A stretch of 64,000 nucleotides of DNA from Bacteroidaceae bacterium (GTDB taxonomy: Bacteria; Bacteroidota; Bacteroidia; Bacteroidales; Bacteroidaceae). The notes under the pieces are model-generated. The model ran no database searches. It saw only the letters and a list, made by a program, of their open reading frames with translations, and was not told where the DNA came from. Of this stretch, positions 43,847 to 52,646 are shown one piece after another. The stretch's first letter is position 1, and the number at the start of each line of letters is the position of its first letter. A program made the translations under genes and the position numbers. The stretch spans positions 124,001 through 188,000 of the forward strand of contig JAFZWM010000007.1 in the NCBI GenBank assembly GCA_017617315.1, in the 5' to 3' direction.

Positions 43847-44548
43847 ATGAAACAAAGTAGTGAGTTGAAAGACATTGCCTTGTCTGCGTTGAGGGGCAAT
43901 TGGGGAAGAGCATTAGTATTGCCTATCGTGTTTTTTTTAATTGTTGCGGTATTTTATGCAGCCTTTTTTTGTATTACTTTTTTTAGTGTTTATAATAGTG
44001 GTGGGGAGGACCATTTAGCGTCGTTGATGGTTTTACCTGTGGCTTTACCTTTTGCATTAATTGCATTTATTTTTATTGTTGTCACTTACGTTTTTGGAAT
44101 GCAAATGACGTTTGTTGATTTTGTAAGAGGTAATAATCAAGCTTTGAAAGTGTCAGATGCTTTTTCTTTTGGTTTTAAGAACTTGGGCGTAATATTTTTG
44201 AGATTGCTTTATATATACGCTTGGTCTCTCTTGCTTTATATTCCGGGAATAATAAAGGCTTATTCTTATGCTATGACTCCTTATATCGTAAAGGATAACC
44301 CGGGTATAGGTGCTGATGCTGCAATTCATGCAAGCCGAGAGTTGATGCGTGGACACAAGTTGGATTTGTTTGTCCTTCAGCTTACATTCATAGGTTGGTA
44401 TTTTTTGTCATATTTTACTTGTGGTATAGGATTCCTATTCTTGATTTCTTATTATCAGGCAACTGAGGCTGCTTTCTATCAGAACCTTTTGGAAGAATGC
44501 ACAGCTTCTGCTCCTTCTGCAACATCATCTTCTGATATGAAGTTTTAA
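43847..44548 (+). CDS. DUF975 family integral membrane protein
   Basis: 233 residues with about five or six transmembrane helices. DUF975 traits are LKDIALSALRGNWGRAL at the N-terminus, the IPGIIKAYSYAMTPYIVKDNPG motif near residue 140 and SRELMRGHKLDLF. Function is unknown. Codon use is distinctly more A/T-rich than in neighbouring genes, with many TTT, ATA and TTA codons, which could reflect a recent arrival. It stands alone between gene-free stretches and has a good terminator. Confidence 0.9.
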   Translation: MKQSSELKDIALSALRGNWGRALVLPIVFFLIVAVFYAAFFCITFFSVYNSGGEDHLASLMVLPVALPFALIAFIFIVVTYVFGMQMTFVDFVRGNNQALKVSDAFSFGFKNLGVIFLRLLYIYAWSLLLYIPGIIKAYSYAMTPYIVKDNPGIGADAAIHASRELMRGHKLDLFVLQLTFIGWYFLSYFTCGIGFLFLISYYQATEAAFYQNLLEECTASAPSATSSSDMKF

Positions 44549-44577
44549 TGTAAAAACAGTTTAATAGCTAAATAATT

Positions 44578-44630
44578 ATCACGGCTTTACGACTTCTGCA
44601 TGACAGAATACTGTAAGGCCGTGATTTTTG
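44578..44630 (+). terminator. Rho-independent terminator of the DUF975 gene
   Basis: A 13-bp stem with one G-U pair (44578-44590 with 44613-44625) followed by a T run. Confidence 0.88.
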
Positions 44631-44657
44631 TTGGCAGATGCCGATTATTCTATCATA

Positions 44658-44701
44658 AAAAAGTCGAATGAATCTCGAACGCATCTCGAACGAAACCCGA
44701 A
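44658..44701. repeat. Short 11-bp period array (TCGAA type), 4 units
   Basis: Four consecutive 11-base units each end in TCGAA or CCGAA (aaaaagtcgaa, tgaatctcgaa, cgcatctcgaa, cgaaacccgaa). A near-identical three-unit copy lies at 59662-59694. It is upstream of the nuclease gene. Confidence 0.85.
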
Positions 44702-44909
44702 TGTTTCAGAATATTAAGTTCGCCTAAAATCGTTAGCGAAAAGACTGTTTCTGTTATACACATTCTTCGCTCTTCGTTCTTAAAAAGCAAAGTTTTGAAA
44801 AAGTTAGTCGAGCGTTTTGTCCGTTTTTTAGTCAAATATCAATATCTTTGCAGAATAATGGTGTTACTATCATTCAACAATACAATAAAGGTTAAATTAC
44901 TAAACAAAG

Positions 44910-46481
44910 ATGAACAAGATTAGAAGAATTCTTATCGCGGTTCTTTCGGCAACCGTTATTTCCAACATGGCGTATGCTGCCGGAAGCGTAACGCGCAAGC
45001 AGCTTGCCGAGTATGCAAGCAGCCTGAAAGGACTGAAGAAAGCCGAACTGAAGGCGGCAATGTACAGACTTATGAATCCTAAGACGGTACTCGAATACGG
45101 AAGCGGAATTGGACACACTTGGGACGGATTCTACGATACCGACCGAACAGAGGACAACTACTGTATAGACCGCTATTGCGACGAGCGCCGACAGTTTGGA
45201 AAGCGCGGCTCGGTGGTTAGCGGACTTAACATAGAGCACAGCTTCCCAAAATCATGGTGGGGCGGCACAAAGAACAGCGCATATCAGGATTTGTTCAACC
45301 TTATGCCGTCGGAGGTCTCAATCAACTCGGCAAAGAGCAACTATGGCATGGGTGTTGTTGATAATGTAAAAGATTCAAACGGCTGCACCAAGGTTGGAAC
45401 GGGAAAGGGCGCACGTTCGGGCGTAAACCTGTGGGAACCAGCCGACAAGTGGAAGGGCGACTTCTCGAGAGCATACATGTATATGGCTACGGCTCATCAG
45501 AATCTGAATACAAAATATACTGGCGAGGCTCTCACATCGCTCGAGAAGAACGAGTGGCCGACGCTTCAGCAATGGGCTTACACCCTCTATCTGAATTGGA
45601 CGAGAACAGACAAGGTTGACCAGATTGAGGTTGACCGCAACAATGCCGTCTATGAGATTCAGGGCAACAGAAATCTGTTTATCGACTATCCAACCCTTGC
45701 CGAATATGTGTGGGGCGACAGCATCGACGTGGCATTCGACCCTTCTACCGCGCTCACAACATGCTCGGACGATGACAGATATGCTACATTCGAGTACAAC
45801 GGCGGCTCTACTGGCGGCAACGGTGGCAATAACGGCAACGAGGGCGGCGGTAACGGCGGAGACAGCAACGACGACGATATAGACGATGTTGAGACTGGCG
45901 AGGTTGAGGGTACATACATCCTCGTAACCAATGTTAGCGACCTTAAGACTGGCGACAACCTGCTTATTGCATCGGATAACTATGTGATGAGCACGACTCA
46001 GGCGGCAAACAACCGTCCAGCCGTAGAGACAACCGTTACAGACGGAAAGATTGAGTACAACGAAGAAATGGCGGTCGTAACCCTTGTACGCACGGGCGAC
46101 TACTGGCTGCTGAAGACAAACGGCGGCTATCTCTATGCTGCATCTTCTTCTTCAAACTGGCTGCGCACAACCGACAAGGCGGACAATACGGCCAAGGCTT
46201 CAATCACTCAGGCTACCGACGACTGCGCGGTTATAACGTTCGTAAATGTAAAAAGTCGCAACGAACTCCAGTATAACGTAGGCGCAGATGTATTCTCATG
46301 CTACAAGAGCGGCAACCAGAGTGCAATACAATTGTACCGCCGCATTGGTACTACCACCGGCGTTGCTCCTGTAATCATCGGCACAGACGATGAGGCCGTT
46401 TACAATCTGCACGGCGTTAAGGTTGATGCTTCATACAAGGGCATCGTTGTAAAGAACGGAAAGAAATATCTAAACAGATAA
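44910..46481 (+). CDS. Secreted endonuclease I family nuclease with C-terminal beta domain and sorting-type tail
   Basis: 523 residues. A signal peptide (MNKIRRILIAVLSATVISNMAYA) is followed by an endonuclease I (His-Me finger) domain at about 60-270, with NIEHSFPKSWWG and DLFNLMPSEVSINSAKSNYGMG. A low-complexity Gly/Asn/Asp linker at about 295-330 leads to a beta-rich domain (about 335-480) that I cannot name. The tail VYNLHGVKVDASYKGIVVKN and GKKYLNR resembles Prevotella-type C-terminal sorting regions, so secretion by the type IX system is likely. It could serve DNA scavenging or biofilm breakdown. A -7 box TATCTTTG lies at 44843-44850. Confidence 0.9.
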   Translation: MNKIRRILIAVLSATVISNMAYAAGSVTRKQLAEYASSLKGLKKAELKAAMYRLMNPKTVLEYGSGIGHTWDGFYDTDRTEDNYCIDRYCDERRQFGKRGSVVSGLNIEHSFPKSWWGGTKNSAYQDLFNLMPSEVSINSAKSNYGMGVVDNVKDSNGCTKVGTGKGARSGVNLWEPADKWKGDFSRAYMYMATAHQNLNTKYTGEALTSLEKNEWPTLQQWAYTLYLNWTRTDKVDQIEVDRNNAVYEIQGNRNLFIDYPTLAEYVWGDSIDVAFDPSTALTTCSDDDRYATFEYNGGSTGGNGGNNGNEGGGNGGDSNDDDIDDVETGEVEGTYILVTNVSDLKTGDNLLIASDNYVMSTTQAANNRPAVETTVTDGKIEYNEEMAVVTLVRTGDYWLLKTNGGYLYAASSSSNWLRTTDKADNTAKASITQATDDCAVITFVNVKSRNELQYNVGADVFSCYKSGNQSAIQLYRRIGTTTGVAPVIIGTDDEAVYNLHGVKVDASYKGIVVKNGKKYLNR

Positions 46482-46506
46482 AATCCTTATACTTAAGGAT
46501 ATGGCG

Positions 46507-46550
46507 GAAGACTGCCGGGGCTGGAAAGAAAGCCTCGGCAGTCTTTTTTT
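46507..46550 (+). terminator. Rho-independent terminator of the nuclease gene
   Basis: Stem AAGACTGCCG pairing with CGGCAGTCTT, with inner GG/CC pairs and a following run of seven T. Confidence 0.9.
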
Positions 46551-46700
46551 GTTTTCATAAGTTTGTATGCCGATACCGAAAATTAGGGATTCCGAGCAGC
46601 AAAATCATCGTTTTTAGTGATTGCGCCGATGTGCTATTGCTTGTACTTTTGCAATCGAAAGTTTTAATGATTTTCGAAACAAAATTAACGTTTAAATTGT

Positions 46701-47207
46701 ATGAAGAATATTGGAATTATTTTCGGCTCAACCACAGGCACATGTGAGAGCCTTGCAGCCGCAGTTGCTGAGAAACTTGGTGTATCGGCTGACAATGTGA
46801 TAAATGTTACCGACATTACGGCAGACATGGCCGAGAGCTACGACGTGCTTGTGCTCGGCTCGTCAACATGGGGCGACGGCGAGCTTCAGGACGACTGGTA
46901 CGACGGACTGGCTACGCTCAAGAGCGCGAACCTTTCGGGCAAGACTGTTGCACTTTTTGCCTGCGGCGACTCAGACTCTTACTCATCAACATTCTGCGAC
47001 GCAATGGCAGAGCTGAAGGCTGGCCTTGCATCATCGGGCGTTACCTTCGTGGGCGCGGTAGATGCTTCGGGCTATTCTTACGACGACAGCCGTGCCGTTG
47101 AGGATGGAAAATTCATCGGACTTGCCCTCGACGATGTAAACGAGAGCAGCAAGACCGACGCGCGCATATCTGCTTGGGCAGATGCTCTTAAGCCATATCT
47201 GGCATGA
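46701..47207 (+). CDS. fldA: Flavodoxin (long-chain)
   Basis: 168 residues. The FMN phosphate loop GSTTGTCESLA is near residue 9, and GSSTWGDGELQDDWYDGL and ALFACGDSDSYSSTFCDAM are the isoalloxazine and long-chain loop regions. It carries low-potential electrons and substitutes for ferredoxin, often under iron limitation. A -7 box TACTTTTG is at 46644-46651. It pairs with DUF2023, as in many Bacteroidota. Confidence 0.96.
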   Translation: MKNIGIIFGSTTGTCESLAAAVAEKLGVSADNVINVTDITADMAESYDVLVLGSSTWGDGELQDDWYDGLATLKSANLSGKTVALFACGDSDSYSSTFCDAMAELKAGLASSGVTFVGAVDASGYSYDDSRAVEDGKFIGLALDDVNESSKTDARISAWADALKPYLA

Positions 47208-47246
47208 TAAAAATGAGGGTAGTTTTATAAATTGAAAGGAAACGCA

Positions 47247-47624
47247 ATGCAAGTATCAGAAGATTTCAACCCAGCCGACCTGAAGGTCCTGTTCAACCAC
47301 ATTTACGAGTACAAGAAGGGTGTACGCAGAATGGTTCTCTATACGGTAAACCGAAAATACCTCGACTATGCCGTTGAGCGCCTTGCCCATCAAGGTATAA
47401 GCTATTATGTGCTGTCGGCAGGCAAGAACAACGTTAATCTCTTTTTCGGAAGAAACGAGTGTATCGACACGGTGCGTTGCCTCATCAGATGTCCGCTAAA
47501 CCAGCTTACGCCAGAGCAGGATTTTATTCTGGGCACTCTGCTTGGCTACGATGTGTGCGTGCAATGCGAGCGTTATTGCGGCAAGGTTGAAGCCATTGGC
47601 AAGATGCGGCTTGCCGTTTCCTGA
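47247..47624 (+). CDS. DUF2023 family protein
   Basis: 125 residues from the ATG at 47247, which has AAAGGA (47236-47241) just upstream; an in-frame TTG at 47232 is less likely. It has the MQVSEDFNPADLKVLFNHIYEYKKGVRRMVLYT opening in two parts and a compact alpha/beta domain with NLFFGR. Several Cys near the C-terminus (CVQCERYCGK) could bind metal or respond to redox state. It lies directly after flavodoxin, suggesting a linked role in iron or redox metabolism, but the function is unknown. Confidence 0.88.
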   Translation: MQVSEDFNPADLKVLFNHIYEYKKGVRRMVLYTVNRKYLDYAVERLAHQGISYYVLSAGKNNVNLFFGRNECIDTVRCLIRCPLNQLTPEQDFILGTLLGYDVCVQCERYCGKVEAIGKMRLAVS

Positions 47625-47640
47625 ATTAGTTGTAGTACAC

Positions 47641-47680
47641 AAAGAAGGCTGTCGTCTTTTTGCAGATGACAGCCTTCTTT
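47641..47680. terminator. Bidirectional terminator between the DUF2023 gene and purN
   Basis: A perfect 13-bp stem (47641-47653 with 47668-47680) with A/T runs on both sides between convergent gene ends. Confidence 0.93.
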
Positions 47681-47682
47681 TT

Positions 47683-48258
47683 TTATGCCTTTATCACGCT
47701 TTTGATAACCTCGGGGAAGTGAGCCTGCTCAAGTTCGTGAATCTTGGCGGCGATGGTGTCGGCTGTGTCCTCGTCAGAAAGGGCGACCTTGAACTGCGCT
47801 ATGTGTTCGCCGGCATCAAGCTCGTTGTTAACGTAGTGAATGGTGATGCCCGTCTCTTTCTCTCCGGCAGCCTTGACAGCCTCGTGAATATGGTGTCCGT
47901 ACATGCCCTTTCCGCCGTATTTTGGCAGCAGGGCAGGGTGGATGTTTATGATGCGCTTAGGGAAGGCATCGATAAGATAGTCGGGCACTTTAACGAGGAA
48001 TCCCGCGAGGATGATGTAGTCGCAGTCCTTAACGGCTGCCATTACGGTTGCTTCGTCCTCGGCAAACTGCTTTCGGCTTATCACGGCGTTAGGAATGCCG
48101 TGATTCTTGGCACGCTGAAGTGCGTAGGCCTCCGCCTTGTTGCTCACCACGATGCCCACCTCAACCTGCTCGTCGGCAGAGAAATAGTTGATGATGTTTT
48201 CGAGGTTCGTTCCGCCGCCGCTCACAAACACGGCAAGGCGTATTTTCTTGTTGTTCAT
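47683..48258 (-). CDS. purN: Phosphoribosylglycinamide formyltransferase (GAR transformylase)
   Basis: 191 residues. It transfers formyl from 10-formyl-THF (made by FolD) to GAR in purine synthesis. FVSGGGTNLENII binds the substrate, ILAGFLVKVP and IINIHPALLPKYGGKGMYG (catalytic His region) are followed by the catalytic Asp in NELDAGEHI. The length is normal. No obvious promoter; the upstream gap holds 7-bp repeats. Confidence 0.97.
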   Translation of the reverse strand: MNNKKIRLAVFVSGGGTNLENIINYFSADEQVEVGIVVSNKAEAYALQRAKNHGIPNAVISRKQFAEDEATVMAAVKDCDYIILAGFLVKVPDYLIDAFPKRIINIHPALLPKYGGKGMYGHHIHEAVKAAGEKETGITIHYVNNELDAGEHIAQFKVALSDEDTADTIAAKIHELEQAHFPEVIKSVIKA

Positions 48259-48305
48259 ATATGTTTTTGTTGGTTGTTGTTATATCAGAAAATTAATTGA
48301 GTCTT

Positions 48306-48390
48306 TCAACTAAATAATTGTCAATTATAAAGTTTCAACTCTCAATTAAATAATTGTCAACTGTCAATTGTGAATTGTCAATTATAAAGT
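48306..48390. repeat. 7-bp period array (GTCAATT type)
   Basis: About eleven heptads such as gtcaatt, gtgaatt, ttcaact and ctcaatt, with one one-base slip near 48355. The array overlaps the last codons and stop of the YbaK-type gene (48378). A weaker, scattered copy lies at about 49350-49415, just after the DUF4249 gene stop. Confidence 0.8.
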
Positions 48391-48902
48391 TTTATGTACT
48401 CATAAGTGTTGCCCAGTCCGTCGAGATACTGCTTGAACGCCTCGCGCGAGATTACCACCGTTCCGCGGCAGTCGTTGGGGTGGAACGACAGACTTTCGGC
48501 ATCCCTCAGATTCTCGTCGAGAAACAGATGAACGTGGTGCTCAACATCGTTAATCAGTCCGAACGGCGAAACGCTTCCCGGCTCAAGGCCAAGATACTTC
48601 ATCATGCGCTCGGGCGATGCGAACGACAGTTTTCCGCACGACGGCAGACCTTTCGACACGAGCGACTCTTTTAGAATGTGCTCAAGTTCGTGAATATCAA
48701 GGTCGTAATCGCAGTTGAAGCACACCAGATAGTGCTTGTTGCCCTTGTGGTTGCGGAAGAAAAGATTCTTGCAATGTACAGAGCCGTCGTCCTTCCACCA
48801 GCGTTTGGCCTCTTCTATGGTTTTCCCCTCGGGATGATTGTAGTTCGTAAACGGAATGTTATGTTCTCTGAGATAGTTGAGGACAGTTTCTTCTCGTGTC
48901 AT
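48378..48902 (-). CDS. YbaK/prolyl-tRNA synthetase-associated domain protein (trans-editing type)
   Basis: 174 residues, one YbaK/ProXp domain: EAKRWWKDDGSVHCKNLFFRN, YLVCFNCDYDLDIHEL, and the GLEPGSVSPFGLINDVEHHVHLFLD signature. Such proteins hydrolyse mischarged tRNA (for example Ala-tRNA-Pro) in trans. Substrate cannot be assigned. The last few codons (KLYN) fall within the heptad array, suggesting that the repeat reached the gene end. A -7 box TATATTTG lies at 48931-48938. Confidence 0.9.
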   Translation of the reverse strand: MTREETVLNYLREHNIPFTNYNHPEGKTIEEAKRWWKDDGSVHCKNLFFRNHKGNKHYLVCFNCDYDLDIHELEHILKESLVSKGLPSCGKLSFASPERMMKYLGLEPGSVSPFGLINDVEHHVHLFLDENLRDAESLSFHPNDCRGTVVISREAFKQYLDGLGNTYEYIKLYN

Positions 48903-49034
48903 ACTGATTAAAATTTTTTACTTCTGTGTGCAAATATACATTAAATTGCCGAAAAGTGCGAACTATTTGCTATGAAATAACCGAAAATAAAGTCTGTTTT
49001 GTGCAGGTTGGCAAGTAGTTTGGTGTTCGGCCCC

Positions 49035-49065
49035 TTTGATATATGTCAAAATATGTATATTTTTG
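49035..49065 (+). promoter_or_regulatory. Orphan consensus promoter
   Basis: TTTG at 49035-49038, 19-base spacer, TATTTTTG at 49058-49065, on the plus strand. The genes on both sides are on the minus strand, so it drives something not otherwise annotated (see 49072-49305). Confidence 0.7.
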
Positions 49066-49071
49066 CAGATT

Positions 49072-49305
49072 GGTTTACATTTTTGAATCTGTTTTCGTGT
49101 TTATTATTTGTTTTTTTCGTTCCGAAAACAGACATTCACTAAAAAGATAGATTTTGGTTTGTTGGAGATTCACTGTTTATTGAAAACAAATCAGGAGATG
49201 GGGGTATCGGTAAATACGAATGAGTGCGCTAAAGTTTTCATTTACAAATAATAAGCCGAACTCACAACCATCATATTTGGGGATGCGAGTTCGGCTTATT
49301 GTTAC
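49072..49305 (+). ncRNA. Candidate structured RNA or small-peptide transcript, about 235 nt
   Basis: Between the orphan promoter and a 14-bp terminator hairpin (49250-49300) there is a second perfect 9-bp stem, CTGTTTTCG (49089-49097) with CGAAAACAG (49123-49131). A 17-codon frame (ATG 49198, after AGGAG; reads MGVSVNTNECAKVFIYK) ends exactly at the terminator. It may be a small RNA, a tiny peptide gene, or both. No known family recognised. Confidence 0.5.
49250..49300. terminator. Strong hairpin terminator (14-bp stem)
   Basis: A perfect 14-bp stem (49250-49263 with 49287-49300) with a further CATC/GATG pairing in the loop. The T runs are short, so termination strength is uncertain. It could end the orphan plus-strand transcript and the minus-strand DUF4249 transcript. 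Confidence 0.75.
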
Positions 49306-49416
49306 TATATATATTCCCAGTACTTTACGGCTTGCTTGAAAAATATAGTCAGTTGACAATTCATAGCTCATAAAAGAACTTTCAACTCTCAATTCTAAAC
49401 TAAAAAAATGTCAATT

Positions 49417-50241
49417 CTATTTGTCTGTATCTTCGCCGATGCTCGACTGGTCGTATGTTATTGTAGGGATTCGGTAGATGCTTCGGGCTGAGAACAGACC
49501 GAGCACTCCAGATGTGAAGTTTGGCAGCGGATTGCAGTTGTTGCTCTCGGCAATGCTCAGCGAAAAGAAATAGTTGTATGCCGTTTCGTCGATGAGGCTC
49601 ACCGAGATGTCAAGTTTGTCGCCGTCGTGCAGCCATTCCTCGCGCTTCTCCTTCTCGTCGTCCGACTCGTTGTTTGCGAACAGACTGCAATTAAACACAA
49701 TCTTTCCGTCGTTGGCAATCTTGTTGTCCGATAGCATCCATCTGAACATCTTGTCGTTGCGCATTATGCGGATGTAGTAGTAGCGCGGCTGCTTTCCGTC
49801 GTCGGCAAGGGTAATCTTGTAAACGAAGAGCGAGTCGCCCAGCATAGGCATGCGGTAGAAGTAGCTGTCCTCGTACTTTATTGCATCAGGCATTACAGAT
49901 GTCGATTGTGTTGTTATGCCTCCTATATCGGCCTTAAGCGTGTAGGTTACGCCCTCTACGCCCGTTACTGGCGATGTGTAGACGCCGTTGCCCTCGTAGG
50001 TGAGAGCTGTCTGCGAGCCGTCGCTGCCGGTCATCGTTACGATTGCGCCCTCTACTGTTGGAGCGTCGGCGGTGCTCTCAACGTCGCGAGTCTGGGTAAT
50101 CACGGCCTTTGTGCCCTCGTTGCTTACAGTTGCCTCGATAACGTAGATTGGCTCAACAGAATCGTATTTGAAATCGAGTTCTTTCTCGCACGAGCAGAAT
50201 ACTGCTGCCACAAGCGGAATGTATATCTTTCTTAGTTTCAT
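49417..50241 (-). CDS. DUF4249 family lipoprotein (partner of TonB-dependent receptor)
   Basis: 274 residues. A lipoprotein signal (KIYIPLVAAVFCSC, then EKELDF) is followed by a DUF4249 domain with Ig-like and beta-rich stretches (YVIEATVSNEGTKAVITQT, GVYTSPVTGVEGVTYTLKADIGG). DUF4249 genes are nearly always paired with a TonB receptor, as here (27-base gap), and probably encode a surface lipoprotein helping substrate capture. The ATG at 50241 was preferred over one two codons upstream. Substrate unknown. Confidence 0.92.
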   Translation of the reverse strand: MKLRKIYIPLVAAVFCSCEKELDFKYDSVEPIYVIEATVSNEGTKAVITQTRDVESTADAPTVEGAIVTMTGSDGSQTALTYEGNGVYTSPVTGVEGVTYTLKADIGGITTQSTSVMPDAIKYEDSYFYRMPMLGDSLFVYKITLADDGKQPRYYYIRIMRNDKMFRWMLSDNKIANDGKIVFNCSLFANNESDDEKEKREEWLHDGDKLDISVSLIDETAYNYFFSLSIAESNNCNPLPNFTSGVLGLFSARSIYRIPTITYDQSSIGEDTDK

Positions 50242-50268
50242 TGTCAATTTTTTAAGAGTTGTGGTTTG

Positions 50269-52344
50269 TTAGAATTTCAATCCGAAAGACACAAACGGAA
50301 TCACTCCGAAGAGCGAATACTGTGTGCATACCGTGCCCGAAGGCTTCTCCTCGTCGTTCTGGAACATGATGACGTAAGGATTGTAGCGGTTGTATGCGTT
50401 GTACACTCCGAACGCCCATTCTCTCTCAACGTGTTTCAGTTTCTTTGTGTATGTTGCGCTGAGGTCGAGACGATGGTATGCCGGCGCGCGATAGCCGTTG
50501 CGCTGCTCGTAGTAGTAGTGAGTGTCGCCGTCGAAATCGTACTTTGCGCTTGGTGCAGACAGAGCCTGACCAGTGTTGTAGGTGAAGGTTGACGACAGAT
50601 TCCACTGTTTGTTAAGGGCATACATGGCAACGATGTTGAGGTCGTGGCGGCGGTCGTTGGTGGCTGTGTACCAGCGGTTTCCGTTAATGCCGTCAATCTT
50701 GTTCTCAGACCACGACAGAGTGTAGGCAATCCATCCGGTAAACTTGCCCAGATTCTTTCTGGCGCACATCTCAACTCCGTAGGCGCGTCCTTTTCCGCCG
50801 AGAACTATTCGCTCAATCTCCATCTCCGAGAACTCGGCCTTTCCGTCCTTGTAGTCGTAAATGTTGCTTACGTTTTTGTAATATCCCTCGATGCTGAAGT
50901 CGTAAGCCTCGTTGTTTGTTGCCTTTATGTAGCCGAGGCTTATCTGGTCGGCAATTTCTGGCTTGACGTTGTTGGTGCTTATGGTGTAGCGGTCGTAAGG
51001 CATTGACATGCCCGAAGAGCGTGTGGCGTGTACCGACTGCGTGGTGCGGCTGTAGCCCAGCTTCAGACTGCTTGTTGCATCGATGTTGTACTTCATGCTG
51101 AGGCGCGGCTCAAGGTTGAAATATGTCTTTACCAGCTTGCTGCTCTTATAGTCGTATGTGTTTGTTATGTATCCGTTGGCGTCGATGTCGTAGTATGGCG
51201 AGCCGCCAAGAGGCGAGTACATGTCGAGTCGCAGTCCAGCCGAGATGTTAAGCTTGTCGCAGACTTTCCAGTCGTCGTTAATCCAGATGTCGTTGTTGTT
51301 TGCGCTTCGCACTTCCTTGTCGTGGAAGAAGTTGAATGTCCAGTCGCCCGACTTAATCTGCTGCCACATTCCCTGAACGCCGATGTTAATGCTGTGGCTG
51401 TCGTTCGGATTCCATAACAGGTTCTCTTTCAGCAAAGCCTGGCGGATGTGTCCGCCACACTCGTAGTTCTGCTTGGACAAGTGCATTGCCATGTCGTTGT
51501 TGAATGATGAATAAACGGCGCACGATGTGAGGCTCAGTTTCTCGCTGAACATGTGGTTCCATCGGCCCGTAACGGCAATATTTCCCCAGCTCATGTCGGC
51601 CAAGTCCTTCAGCCCCATGTTGTCGCGGCACTTGTAAACCGAGAGCGAGAGGTTGTTCTTGTCGTCCATGCGGAAGTTCAGCTTCGCGTTTATGTCGTAG
51701 AAATACAGAGTGTTATCCTTGTATTCGTCTGAACCTTTCAGAAGAAGGTCGAGATAAGAGCGTCGTGCTGCAAAGATAAAAGTCAGCTTCTTTCCGATAG
51801 GGCCGTCGGCATTGATTTTCGTTGCCAGCAGACCGATGTTTATTCCGCCGTGCCATCTGTCGGTGCTTCCGCTCTTTGTGCTGATGTCGAAGACCGAAGA
51901 TGTTGCGCCGCCGAACTGTGCCGGAATCAGACCTTTGTATAGCGATGCGTTCGAGAGCACCTCGTCGTTGAAGGCCGAGAAGATGCCCATAAGGTGTCCC
52001 GAATTGTAGATTGTGGCATTGTCGAGCAGAATCTGGTTCTGTGCGGCTGTTCCGCCTCGCACCTGATAGCCCGACGAGCCGTCGCCTTCGGATTTAACGC
52101 CCGGCAGCAACTGAATAGAGCGCATAATGTCGTGTTCTCCAAAAAGAGCTGGAACTTTGGCAAGTTCGGCAATGTTTATTTTCTCAACGCCAATCTGCGT
52201 CTCGTTAACCCTTTTTAGCGCAGAAGTCGACGTTACAACAATCTCTTCTATACTGTCGTTCAGTTCTCCCAAGGGTTTTACAATTTGTGCCGAAGCTGTA
52301 TTCGCCAATGCTCCGAGACACAAAAATAATGTTAAACTCTTCAT
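50269..52344 (-). CDS. TonB-dependent outer-membrane receptor
   Basis: 691 residues. A signal peptide (MKSLTLFLCLGALANTASA) is followed directly by a plug domain (IEEIVVTSTSALKRV, MRSIQLLPGVKSEGDGSSGYQVRGG, LLDNATIYNSGHLMG), then a 22-strand-type barrel ending in GVIPFVSFGLKF with terminal Phe. It lacks the N-terminal carboxypeptidase-like domain that many Bacteroidota receptors carry. With the downstream DUF4249 lipoprotein it forms an uptake pair; the ligand (siderophore, peptide or other) is not evident. A TAACTTTG box lies at 52525-52532 on the minus strand. Confidence 0.95.
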   Translation of the reverse strand: MKSLTLFLCLGALANTASAQIVKPLGELNDSIEEIVVTSTSALKRVNETQIGVEKINIAELAKVPALFGEHDIMRSIQLLPGVKSEGDGSSGYQVRGGTAAQNQILLDNATIYNSGHLMGIFSAFNDEVLSNASLYKGLIPAQFGGATSSVFDISTKSGSTDRWHGGINIGLLATKINADGPIGKKLTFIFAARRSYLDLLLKGSDEYKDNTLYFYDINAKLNFRMDDKNNLSLSVYKCRDNMGLKDLADMSWGNIAVTGRWNHMFSEKLSLTSCAVYSSFNNDMAMHLSKQNYECGGHIRQALLKENLLWNPNDSHSINIGVQGMWQQIKSGDWTFNFFHDKEVRSANNNDIWINDDWKVCDKLNISAGLRLDMYSPLGGSPYYDIDANGYITNTYDYKSSKLVKTYFNLEPRLSMKYNIDATSSLKLGYSRTTQSVHATRSSGMSMPYDRYTISTNNVKPEIADQISLGYIKATNNEAYDFSIEGYYKNVSNIYDYKDGKAEFSEMEIERIVLGGKGRAYGVEMCARKNLGKFTGWIAYTLSWSENKIDGINGNRWYTATNDRRHDLNIVAMYALNKQWNLSSTFTYNTGQALSAPSAKYDFDGDTHYYYEQRNGYRAPAYHRLDLSATYTKKLKHVEREWAFGVYNAYNRYNPYVIMFQNDEEKPSGTVCTQYSLFGVIPFVSFGLKF

Positions 52345-52646
52345 TTGAAATGTTATAATTTTGCTTTTTGTGATTGAATTAACGAAAAAATTACTATTCC
52401 TGCAACTGTTCTTAACGCTCCATGCGTTTGTTTATTGTGTGCAGCCGATTCCTCTTTTGTCATTTGCCTGTGTTTGTTGTCTGTTTTTGTGGCAGGCATC
52501 TGCAATCGTGATGGAAATCTGCCGCAAAGTTATGTTGCGGAATTGATTTTTGCAAGTTTTTGGGATATTCTGCACCTGTTTGGGACGAATGGCCGTAAGT
52601 TTATGCAGTTTTGTTGCAGGTTGCTATTATTAACATTCCGTTGCTG
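52345..52646. other. Gene-free stretch upstream of the TonB receptor
   Basis: No credible coding frame. A minus-strand TAACTTTG box (52525-52532) may be the receptor promoter, giving a leader of about 175 bases. I see no riboswitch-like structure. Confidence 0.5.

Noticed and set aside
49177-49392. 71-codon minus-strand frame across the 49.3 kb hairpin
   Set aside because: It reads through a 14-bp terminator stem and repeat sequence and has no family resemblance.
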